From the NCBI GenBank assembly GCA_964392615.1, contig CAYMRB010000169.1:1-19159 (forward strand): a DNA stretch of 19,159 bases. The letters run 5' to 3'. Below the pieces are notes generated by a model, which searched no databases, was not told the origin of the DNA, and saw only the letters and a list, made by a program, of their open reading frames with translations. Source of the DNA: CAYMRB01 sp964392615. Lineage in GTDB: Bacteria; Planctomycetota; UBA8108. This document shows, piece by piece, positions 8,293-15,336 of this stretch (positions are counted from its first letter, which is position 1; each line of letters opens with the position of its first letter). A program made the translations under genes and the position numbers.

Positions 8293-10713
8293 ATGAAGCG
8301 AATCCACGTACGGCAGAATCACCCGGCAGTCGTGACGCTCACGGTCGCGATCCTCTCCTCCGTCGTCGGCTGCCGAGCGCCCGAGAAGGGCGACGGTGCC
8401 TCGCTGGCGTCCGGCGTGCTGGCGGTCGACGAGACGGGTCGCTGGACGCGTGAGCGCGCCTGGCGCTGGTACGCCGAGACCGGCGTGATCCGCGGCTGCA
8501 ACTTCGTGCCGCGCACGGCGGTCAACATGACCGAGATGTGGCAGGCGGCGACGTTCGACTCCGAGACGATCGATGCGGAGCTCGGCGCGGCCGCGAAGGC
8601 GGGCTACAACAGCATCCGCGTGTTCGTGCAGTACCTCGTCTGGAAGGATGATCCCGCGGGCTTGCTCGATCGCTTCGAGCGGCTGCTCGCTACCGCCGAT
8701 CGTCACGGCATCGGCGTCGCGCCGATCCTGTTCTGCGATTGCGCGTTTGCCGGCAAGCAGCCGTATCTCGGCGAGCAGGACGAGCCGGTGCCCGGCGTCC
8801 ACAATAGCGGCTGGGTGCCGAGCCCCGGGTTCGACCGCGTCGTCGATCGGCAGGTCTGGCCGGATCTCGAGCGCTACGTGATCGATTTCGTCACGCGTTT
8901 CCGCGACGATCGTCGCGTGCAGTTCTGGGATCTGTACAACGAGCCGGGCAACTCGAACATGGGCGAGAAGAGCCTGCCGCTCGTCGAAGCAGCGTTCGCG
9001 TGGGCGCGCGCTGCGAAGCCGACGCAGCCGGTGACGACCGGCGTGTGGACGGCGCTCGACAGCCGCATGTCGCGGCGCATCCTCGATCTGTCGGACATCG
9101 TGACGTTCCACTCCTACGGCGATGCGGCGCAGGTCCGCGCGACGATCCGACACTGCCGCGCCTGGGCGCGACCGATGGTCTGCACCGAGTGGCTGCGCCG
9201 GCAGGTCGGAAACGATTTCGCGACGATCCTGCCGATCTTCGCCGCGTATGGCATCGGCGCGCAGCACTGGGGGCTCTTCGCCGGACGCACGCAGACGTAC
9301 ATGCACTGGGGCTCGAAGGAGGGCGACCCGCTGCCAGCGGTCTGGCAGCACGACGTGTTCCGCGCCGACGGCACCCCGTACGACGCGCGCGAGCTCGAGC
9401 TGCTGCGCGCGTTCGACTTCGACGTCCCGGAGCCCGAGGACGCGATCCGCGCGTCGCTGTGGACCGAGATCGACAACGGGCTCGCTCGCTTGACCGTCGC
9501 CCCCGGCATCGGCGGTCGCGTGCTGCAGTACCGACTCGGCGACTACGGCTTCTTCTGGGTCGACGAAGACCTCGCGTCGACGGCGCCGCCCGCAAGCGCG
9601 CTCGGCCCCGACGACGCGTGGCTCAACTACGGCGGCGACAAGCTGTGGCTCGCGCCGCAGGGCTGGGATACCGACGAGCAATGGCCGGGGCCGCCGGATG
9701 CGGTGCTCGACGGCGGACCCTATGCTGCGCGGTGGATCGAGGCCGACGACGGAAGCGGGCGACCGGTCGGCGTCGAGCTGACGAGCGCGCCGGCGCCCGA
9801 GAGCGGCGTGCGGCTCGCGCGTACCGTGCGGACGTTTCCCGGCACGACGCGCGTCGCGGTCGATGCGACGATCGAGAACACCAGCGACAAGCCGCGGCGG
9901 TGGGGCATCTGGGCGCACACGCAGTTCGACGCGGGCAATCGGCACGGCGACGGCTACAACGACCGCTTCGGCGCGTGCTGCCCGCTGTCTCCTGACAGCG
10001 CGTTTCCCCGCGGCTACGACGTCCTGTTCGGGCTCGTCAACAACGCGAGCTTCCGGCGCGACGAGGAGAACGGCCTCCTGCGCGTGCAATACCGGCGACG
10101 GGTCGGCAAGGCGGGCGTCGACTCGCGCGCCGGCTGGGTCGCCACGGTCGACGAGACCGACGGCTATGCGTTCGTGCAGCGCTTCGAGTTCGTGCCGGAT
10201 CGACCGTATCCCGAGGGCTCGTCGGTCGAGTTCTGGATGAACGGCGTCGGCGAGTTCGTCGCGTGGGGCAAGGTGAACTCGATGCCCGACGATCCGCGCA
10301 CCAATCCGTACGTGTTCGAGAGCGAGCTTCTGAGCCCGTACGCCGAGATCGCTCCGGGCGAGCGCGACACGTTCCACTACGAGTGGTTCGCAGCGCGAAT
10401 TCCGGCCGGCGCTGCGGTCGTCGAAGCGAACGATGTCGGCGTCACCTGCGAGAGGTTGTCGGCGCGGCGCGATGACGAGCGCTTGGCGCTGAGTGGCCGC
10501 TTCGGCGTGTTCTACTGCGGCACGGCGCGAGGCGAGCTCGACGTCGACGGCGCGGCGCCGCTCTTCGATGTTCGCGTCTCGCCGCACGCGCCTCTCGACG
10601 TGGCGTCGATCGTCGTCGAAGGAGCGCTGCCCGCTGGCGCGACGCGTCTGTCGATCGTGCTACGCGACGAGACCGGTCAGGTGATCGGAGAGCTCGCTCG
10701 CACGTCGATCTGA
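8293..10713 (+). CDS. Lipoprotein: GH-A-type glycosidase barrel fused to mutarotase-like (DUF4380-like) domain
   Basis: The 806-aa product starts with a lipoprotein signal (hydrophobic 12-25, lipobox SVVGC with Cys27). Residues about 45-375 form a (beta/alpha)8 glycosidase barrel of clan GH-A style. Glu217 in FWDLYNEPGN is the expected acid/base, Glu299 in MVCTEWLRR the expected nucleophile, and TFHSYGD lies between them. Residues about 380-700 look like a galactose-mutarotase-type beta sandwich (LTVAPGIGGRVLQYRLGD, then NYGGDKLWLAPQGW), close in pattern to DUF4380. A short beta-rich tail follows (705-806). The fusion suggests cleavage at a membrane surface with anomer or ligand handling by the second domain, though that domain may only bind. 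ATG lies 3 nt after the GH2 stop, with GGGAG overlapping that gene's end, indicating translational coupling. The exact GH family (5, 39 or unclassified) is uncertain. Confidence 0.82.
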   Translation: MKRIHVRQNHPAVVTLTVAILSSVVGCRAPEKGDGASLASGVLAVDETGRWTRERAWRWYAETGVIRGCNFVPRTAVNMTEMWQAATFDSETIDAELGAAAKAGYNSIRVFVQYLVWKDDPAGLLDRFERLLATADRHGIGVAPILFCDCAFAGKQPYLGEQDEPVPGVHNSGWVPSPGFDRVVDRQVWPDLERYVIDFVTRFRDDRRVQFWDLYNEPGNSNMGEKSLPLVEAAFAWARAAKPTQPVTTGVWTALDSRMSRRILDLSDIVTFHSYGDAAQVRATIRHCRAWARPMVCTEWLRRQVGNDFATILPIFAAYGIGAQHWGLFAGRTQTYMHWGSKEGDPLPAVWQHDVFRADGTPYDARELELLRAFDFDVPEPEDAIRASLWTEIDNGLARLTVAPGIGGRVLQYRLGDYGFFWVDEDLASTAPPASALGPDDAWLNYGGDKLWLAPQGWDTDEQWPGPPDAVLDGGPYAARWIEADDGSGRPVGVELTSAPAPESGVRLARTVRTFPGTTRVAVDATIENTSDKPRRWGIWAHTQFDAGNRHGDGYNDRFGACCPLSPDSAFPRGYDVLFGLVNNASFRRDEENGLLRVQYRRRVGKAGVDSRAGWVATVDETDGYAFVQRFEFVPDRPYPEGSSVEFWMNGVGEFVAWGKVNSMPDDPRTNPYVFESELLSPYAEIAPGERDTFHYEWFAARIPAGAAVVEANDVGVTCERLSARRDDERLALSGRFGVFYCGTARGELDVDGAAPLFDVRVSPHAPLDVASIVVEGALPAGATRLSIVLRDETGQVIGELARTSI

Positions 10714-10729
10714 CACCACAGCCGGCGCG

Positions 10730-11587
10730 TCAGCGCAGGAACGGATACGGCAACGGCATCTGCGGCAGGGTCGGCGGCGGGATCGGCGGCAGCACCGGAA
10801 AGCCGTAGTTCTCGCAGCCTTCGGAGTCGGCGCCTCGCGTCGTCTCGCGATCGGGAACGTCGGGCAGGCTGCGGAGGGCGTCGGAGAGGTCGACGCGCGG
10901 ATCGTTCGCGAGCGCGTCGGGATCGCGAGAGAGGCGCAGGCTCGCGAGCGATCTCTCGAAGACCGGCAGGTACCGCTTCCAACGCTTGGTCTCCGTCGCG
11001 TAGGTCAGGACGAGGACCCGGTCGCCGAGGTCGACGAAGAGCTGCAGCTGACGACACGCGCGCCGCCGCGAGGACGATTCGATCTCGACGATCCACGCGT
11101 CGCGTGCGAGCCCCTTGCGGCGCTCGTCGCGCACGATGCGGAAGCGCGTCAGGCTCTGCGTGTAGGCGCGGATGATCCGCTGCTTGGAGCGCTCGAGATT
11201 CACGTGCCGCGGCAGAACGGAGGCTGTGAAGTAGACCGGCGCCAACGGATCGCGGTAGTTCCTCTCGACGCTCGGTGGCTGCGTGCCGCGAGCCGGGATC
11301 AGGCCGGCCGGCGGCGCGACGGCGTACGTCCACGGCTCCTCGACGACGTTGCGAGCGGCGACCGGACGATCGTCGTGGCGTCGCAGCGGAGCCAGCGCTC
11401 GCTGCGTATCCGGTGGGGCCTGCGCGGCTGGTGCCACGGGCGCGGGCTGTCGTTCGGCGCCCGGATCGTCGTCCGCGAGCCGAAAGGTCGGGCGCGCCGC
11501 ACGCCGGGGGGCGTCCTGCGAGCGGACCGCTGGCGCGGCGGCGATGACGCCGAGCAGCGAGACGGCAAGGATTCGAGCACGTGACAT
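10730..11587 (-). CDS. Secreted protein with PsbP/DUF1795-like core and proline-rich ends
   Basis: The 285-aa reading starts at ATG 11587-11585 with AGGGA a few bases upstream. The open frame continues further upstream, but that part lacks protein character. The signal peptide is hydrophobic 6-21, with probable cleavage at VRS|QD (after 23). Residues about 25-110 are Pro/Ala/Arg-rich and low complexity. Residues about 115-222 form the only compact domain (VYFTASVLPRHVNLERSK, ending VLTYATETKRWKRYLPVFERSLASLRL). The final FxxxLxSLRL pattern is typical of secreted PsbP/DcrB/DUF1795-type domains, but the match is by eye. The C-terminus is a Pro-rich tail (264-285). It faces the sugar operon tail-to-tail with only 16 nt between stop codons and is divergent from the dockerin pair. 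Function unknown. Confidence 0.7.
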   Translation of the reverse strand: MSRARILAVSLLGVIAAAPAVRSQDAPRRAARPTFRLADDDPGAERQPAPVAPAAQAPPDTQRALAPLRRHDDRPVAARNVVEEPWTYAVAPPAGLIPARGTQPPSVERNYRDPLAPVYFTASVLPRHVNLERSKQRIIRAYTQSLTRFRIVRDERRKGLARDAWIVEIESSSRRRACRQLQLFVDLGDRVLVLTYATETKRWKRYLPVFERSLASLRLSRDPDALANDPRVDLSDALRSLPDVPDRETTRGADSEGCENYGFPVLPPIPPPTLPQMPLPYPFLR

Positions 11588-11788
11588 CGGGTTCCCTACG
11601 GACGCCGCAGCGAGGGCCCGCGGACGGCGGGCCGAGAAGACTACGATGCCGCGCCGGGACACGCCAACCGGCCGCCGGTGCCCGCAGGACCCGGGCTGGC
11701 GGCCAGCGGGGCCGGGATAACGCGCAAAACGCGAAAAGGAGTGCGCGGCCCTCGCGAGGCCAGTACGATGGCCGCCGGACTCTGGCTG

Positions 11789-11889
11789 AGTCGCTCCGGC
11801 GACTTTGGGTCTCGGCAGTCGAGCGAGGGAATGCCCAACGGATGGCTGCCGTCGGCTGGTAGCAGGATAACGAAGCCGCGGCGGCTTCG
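11789..11889 (+). promoter_or_regulatory. Hairpin-rich mRNA leader of the dockerin gene pair
   Basis: Four successive potential hairpins occur before the gene at 11901. The first is AGTCGC-TCCG-GCGACT (11789-11804), a 6-bp stem closed by a C(UCCG)G tetraloop of the very stable UNCG class. Next come GGG-AATG-CCC (11827-11836) and GCTGCC-7nt-GGTAGC (11845-11863, one G-U pair). Last is CGAAGCCGC-G-GCGGCTTCG (11871-11889), a perfect 9-1-9 inverted repeat ending exactly at the ribosome site. I do not recognise a known riboswitch consensus. It could be a regulatory leader, a stabilising 5' structure, or chance structure in GC-rich DNA. Confidence 0.4.
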
Positions 11890-11895
11890 GGGAGG
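11889..11895 (+). promoter_or_regulatory. Ribosome-binding site abutting a hairpin, with three stacked ATGs
   Basis: GGGGAGG is followed at once by ATG 11896 (ATG AAA TGA, a two-codon frame), then ATG 11901 and ATG 11904 in the gene's frame. Spacing is 5 nt to 11901 and 8 nt to 11904, so either could be used. The hairpin at 11871-11889 touches its 5' end. Confidence 0.5.
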
Positions 11896-11900
11896 ATGAA

Positions 11901-13889
11901 ATGATGCGGCAGCCGATGTCAGGTGGTCGGTGGTTGGTGACCCTGACGGCGCTCGCGTTGGTTTCGTCGGTGCGAGCAGAGAACAGTATCTCGGTCGGCG
12001 GTGGCACTGCCCCTGTCGGCCAGGCCGCGAGCGTGGACGTGACGGTGTCGAGCGACTCGGAGGTCGAGGGCTTCGTCGCCGCCATGGCGTGGAGCAGCGC
12101 GATCGCCACAGGAAGCGCGCTGACCGCGCGCGACGGGGCCGGAGAGGCGCTCGAGGGCGCCGACGTGATCGTCACGCGCGTCGAAGCCGACTACGCCGTC
12201 CTCGGCGTCGTGCTCGACACGGACGGCATGGGGGTGGCGGCGCTTCCGACGGGCGACAACGTCGTCGCGGCGCTCGAGGTCGTGATGGGCGGCGCGGAAG
12301 GCACGACGCCGATCGATCTCGTCGACGGGGCGTTCGCGTCGGTCGACGGCGCGCCGCTGCTCGACAACTTGGTCGTCATCGACGGCCAGTCGATCGGCGC
12401 GAACGATGGGCTCGTGCTCGAGAGCGGCTCCCTCACGGCGACGCTTTCGAACGATGCGTTGGCGATCGAGTCCGGTGGCGCTGGCCCCGCGGATCCGTGC
12501 GGTAACGTGCGGATCCTGTTGACAAACGATTCGCGAGTCGAGGGTTTCACGACCGCGATCGCTCATGGCGCCGGAATCGTGCTCGAGGACATCACGCTGG
12601 GCGCGGCGGCCGTCGGTGCCGACTTCGCGCAGGCGGAGATCGATGCCGCTGTTGGCGGCACGTTCGGCGTGATCGTCGACCTCGTCGATCCCGAGCCGGA
12701 CGGGCCGGTGATCGAGCCGGGCGTCGATCAGCACGTCGCGACGTATTCCTACTGCTGCGATGCTCCGGTGGATGCGCCGATCGCGCTCGAGTTCGTCGAC
12801 GGCACGCTCGGATCGCCGCCGAAGGACAACCTGATCATCGTCGGCGGCCTGTCGATCGGGCAGAGCGACGGCATTTTCCTCACGAACGGCACGTTCACGT
12901 GCGAGCATCCGCCGGCCGACGAGGTCTGCGACAACGGCGTCGACGATGACGGGGACGGCCTCATCGACACCGACGATCCCGACTGCCCGGAGGAACCGGA
13001 GCCCGGTCCGATGGCGTTCGTCATCGGCAGCCGCGACGGCGAGCCGCTCGAGGCGTCGCGCGGCGATTCTGTCGAGGTCTGCTTCGGTGTCGTCATCAAT
13101 GAGGACGGCGCTGTCGGTCACGCGCAGCCCGATCACATTCAGGGCTTCTCGATGGCCGTGACGTTCTGCTCGCAGCTGACGTGCACGAGCGAGGACCTCG
13201 ACATCGAGGGGACGATCCTCGAGGCGCTCGGCGCCGAGTTCGTCAGCATGCAGTGCGACAACGACGACGCGGACGGCGACGGCCGCGAGCTGATCATCGG
13301 CGTGCTGATCGACGCGCTGCCGCCGTTCGACGGTCAGACGATCGCGCCGTCGTTCTTCGACGAGGCCCAGCCGATCGGCTACGCCACCTTCGACGTCAGT
13401 CCCGACGCCGCCTGCGGCGATGCGTGCTGCATCGAGTTCACGGACGGGATCAACGGTCTCGGTCGCGTGCCGATCAAGAACCTCGTGTCGCACGAAAACC
13501 ACTCATCGTCGCCGACGCTCATCGATGGCTGCGTCGCGATGGTCGAGCAGGAGCGCTTCTTCCGGGGCGACTGCAACTTCTCGCTCGGCGGCTGGATGGC
13601 GGTGGATATCTCCGATGCGGCCGTGGTCATCGCGTTCCTGTTCCAGGAGGGAGCGTGGCACTTCGAGCCGGGATGTCTCGATGCGTGCGACTGCCAGGAC
13701 GACGGACGTGTGGATCTCGCCGACGCGATCTGTATCCTGCAGTACCTGTTCCTGTTCGGGGACCAGCCGCCGGCGCCGGGTCCCGGCTGGGATATCGAGA
13801 GCCAGTCGGAGACCGGAGCGGGCTCCGATCCGACGCCGGATGGGCTCGACTGCGAGCTCGGAGAAGCGTGCGACCTCAGGCCGCAGTGA
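11901..13889 (+). CDS. Secreted protein with three cohesin-like domains and a C-terminal dockerin-like module
   Basis: The 662-aa product has a signal peptide (hydrophobic 11-24, cleavage near VRA|EN at 26). Three beta-sandwich units of cohesin type follow, at about 27-180, 188-333 and 368-547. Each has an EGF/QGF core (VEGFVAAMAW, VEGFTTAIAH, IQGFSMAVTF) and a closing FxDG...NL element (VDGAFASVDG 141-150, FVDGTLGS 298-305, FTDGINGLG 513-521). Between units 2 and 3 is an Asp-rich calcium-binding-like loop bounded by Cys343 and Cys362 (DNGVDDDGDG). The end (about 553-621) is a dockerin-like pair: a degenerate first loop with an insertion (GDCNFSLGGWMAVDISDA) and a clean second one (DCQDDGRVDLADA). 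Cys residues fit an oxidising extracellular setting. It should bind Ca2+ and act outside the cell or at its surface. The partner is unknown. Confidence 0.8.
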   Translation: MMRQPMSGGRWLVTLTALALVSSVRAENSISVGGGTAPVGQAASVDVTVSSDSEVEGFVAAMAWSSAIATGSALTARDGAGEALEGADVIVTRVEADYAVLGVVLDTDGMGVAALPTGDNVVAALEVVMGGAEGTTPIDLVDGAFASVDGAPLLDNLVVIDGQSIGANDGLVLESGSLTATLSNDALAIESGGAGPADPCGNVRILLTNDSRVEGFTTAIAHGAGIVLEDITLGAAAVGADFAQAEIDAAVGGTFGVIVDLVDPEPDGPVIEPGVDQHVATYSYCCDAPVDAPIALEFVDGTLGSPPKDNLIIVGGLSIGQSDGIFLTNGTFTCEHPPADEVCDNGVDDDGDGLIDTDDPDCPEEPEPGPMAFVIGSRDGEPLEASRGDSVEVCFGVVINEDGAVGHAQPDHIQGFSMAVTFCSQLTCTSEDLDIEGTILEALGAEFVSMQCDNDDADGDGRELIIGVLIDALPPFDGQTIAPSFFDEAQPIGYATFDVSPDAACGDACCIEFTDGINGLGRVPIKNLVSHENHSSSPTLIDGCVAMVEQERFFRGDCNFSLGGWMAVDISDAAVVIAFLFQEGAWHFEPGCLDACDCQDDGRVDLADAICILQYLFLFGDQPPAPGPGWDIESQSETGAGSDPTPDGLDCELGEACDLRPQ

Positions 13890-13911
13890 TCGCCAAACGA
13901 CCCAATCAGCG

Positions 13912-15309
13912 ATGCCACAGGTGACGACGCGGCGGCAGACGGGAAGAGCTACGTTCTGGATGGTCGCGACCGCGCTGCTCGCCCTGTGGGGACGCGGTCT
14001 CGACGCACAGGGCTTCGAGTTCGGCTTCGAGTGCCCGCAGAGGGTCGAGGAGGGGGACGAGGTGACGGTCGCCCTCACGTTGACCTCGCGCGGCTTCGAC
14101 TTCGACGAGGAGGACGGGCCGTACGGCTGGTCGCTCGGCGTCGCGAATCGGGGCATCGACATCGTCGATGTCTCCTGGTACGGGACCGTCGCGGCTGACG
14201 TCGAGGACGGTGGTCTGGTCGTCGACGGATTCCGGCTCGCGGAGGTCATCGATCCCGACCACTGGGCTGCGCCGAACCAGGGGCAGGGCTGCGTGTCCGC
14301 GGTCGCGCTGTCGTTCACCTTTCCGATCACGCTGTCACCCAATTCGAGGCGGGTCGTGCTGCGGGCGACCTATCGTCCCGAGATGGGCCTCGGCGGATCC
14401 GCGGCACGCCTTGAGTACCGCGACGGTCTGCGCGGCTCGGGACAGCCGATGAGCAATGCTGTCGTGCTGGACGGGCAGAGTCACCCGCCGGTGCTCGGAT
14501 CGTGCGAGTTCGCGATCGATCCGCGTCCGGAGTTCGCGATCGTCGCCGACAGTCCGCGCCAGATGCCGCTCGATCGGGAGTTCGAGGTCGTCGTGTCGAT
14601 CTGTCCGGTCGATCCGGACGCTCCGCCGGAGGACGGCGTGCAGGGCTGGTCCCTCGGCATGACGCATGACGCGCGCGTCGTGCCGGTCGGGCTGCCGACG
14701 TATCGGGGCACGGACGCGGACGCCCAGCCGGGAGGATTCATCTTCGCCGAGCACGTAGATCCCTTCCTCAACGGTGGCCAGGGCGGCCTCGTGACCGGCG
14801 TCGCGCTGTCGTTCGGGCAAACGATCGTACTCGACCCGGCGCGATGCCAGTCCGTCGTGCGCGCGACGTACGAGGCGGCGGCAGGTGTCCGCGCCGGCGC
14901 GTCGACGCGCTTCGGCTTCGTCGATGGACTGCGCGGCTCGGGCCAGCCGGTCAACACGGATCTGACGGTGCGCGGGGAGACGGTCGACGCCGATCGGATC
15001 GGCTCGCGGACGACGTTCATCGAGCCGCGTCTCGACTTCGTCCGCGGCGACGCGAACGACGACGGTCGGGTGAACCTCGCCGACTCGATCTGGACGATTC
15101 GCTGGTTGCTGCGCCTCGGCGCGGCGTCGCCGTGCTTCGCCGCGGCCGACGCCAACGGGGACGCATGGGTCGACCTGACGGACGCGGTGTTCACCGTCGC
15201 GTACCGATTCCTGCAGGGCGCAGCACCCAGCGCGCCGTTCCCGGACTGCGGCCCGGTCGAGTCGATCGAGGGCTCGTTGCCGTGCGAGTCGTCCGTCTGC
15301 GCGCCGTGA
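13912..15309 (+). CDS. Secreted protein with two duplicated beta-sandwich repeats and a dockerin type I-like C-terminus
   Basis: This 465-aa reading begins 22 nt after the preceding dockerin-protein gene, so the two are probably co-transcribed. No clear ribosome site precedes ATG 13912. It is preferred because it gives a basic n-region before the hydrophobic stretch (15-28) and a plausible cleavage at DAQ|GF; GTG 13921 is an alternative. Two homologous units follow, at about 35-195 and 207-358. They share GWSLG (73-77, 245-249), GVALSF or VALSF (131-135, 296-301), RATY, and an identical DGLRGSGQP (171-179, 338-346). The C-terminus (376-437) has two EF-hand-like loops, D380-A-N-D-D-G-R-V-N and D413-A-N-G-D-A-W-V-D, each followed by a helix, as in dockerin type I. 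No enzyme motif is visible, so it is probably a surface or matrix component. Confidence 0.8.
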   Translation: MPQVTTRRQTGRATFWMVATALLALWGRGLDAQGFEFGFECPQRVEEGDEVTVALTLTSRGFDFDEEDGPYGWSLGVANRGIDIVDVSWYGTVAADVEDGGLVVDGFRLAEVIDPDHWAAPNQGQGCVSAVALSFTFPITLSPNSRRVVLRATYRPEMGLGGSAARLEYRDGLRGSGQPMSNAVVLDGQSHPPVLGSCEFAIDPRPEFAIVADSPRQMPLDREFEVVVSICPVDPDAPPEDGVQGWSLGMTHDARVVPVGLPTYRGTDADAQPGGFIFAEHVDPFLNGGQGGLVTGVALSFGQTIVLDPARCQSVVRATYEAAAGVRAGASTRFGFVDGLRGSGQPVNTDLTVRGETVDADRIGSRTTFIEPRLDFVRGDANDDGRVNLADSIWTIRWLLRLGAASPCFAAADANGDAWVDLTDAVFTVAYRFLQGAAPSAPFPDCGPVESIEGSLPCESSVCAP

Positions 15310-15336
15310 TGTCGAAGAGATCGGGAGGCGGTTGAC

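Larger units (their letters stand above)
11588..11900. other. Divergent intergenic region with several inverted repeats
   Basis: These 313 nt separate a minus-strand gene from the plus-strand dockerin genes and must hold two promoters. No consensus -35/-10 pair is clear. TACGAT hexamers at 11642-11647 and 11764-11769 are the best -10-like sequences. Beside the minus gene is a GC-rich inverted repeat at 11615-11633 (GGCCCGC, 5-nt loop, GCGGGCC), which would lie in its leader. CGCG-CAAAA-CGCG lies at 11721-11733. GGATAACG occurs at 11715-11722 and again at 11865-11872. The right half is described separately as a structured leader. I see no gene here. Confidence 0.6.

Noticed and set aside
7297..10587. 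Open frame of 1096 codons on the minus strand across both glycosidase genes
   Set aside because: It is antisense to two genes with clear family motifs. The product is Arg/Ala/Val-rich with no domain, a normal artefact of GC-biased codons.
11821..11889. Cobalamin or c-di-GMP riboswitch in the dockerin leader
   Set aside because: Short look-alike pieces (GAGGGAA, GGTAGC, GGATAACG) are present, but the conserved cores I know (the cobalamin B12 box, GGCAAACC and GACGCAAAGCC of c-di-GMP-I) are absent.
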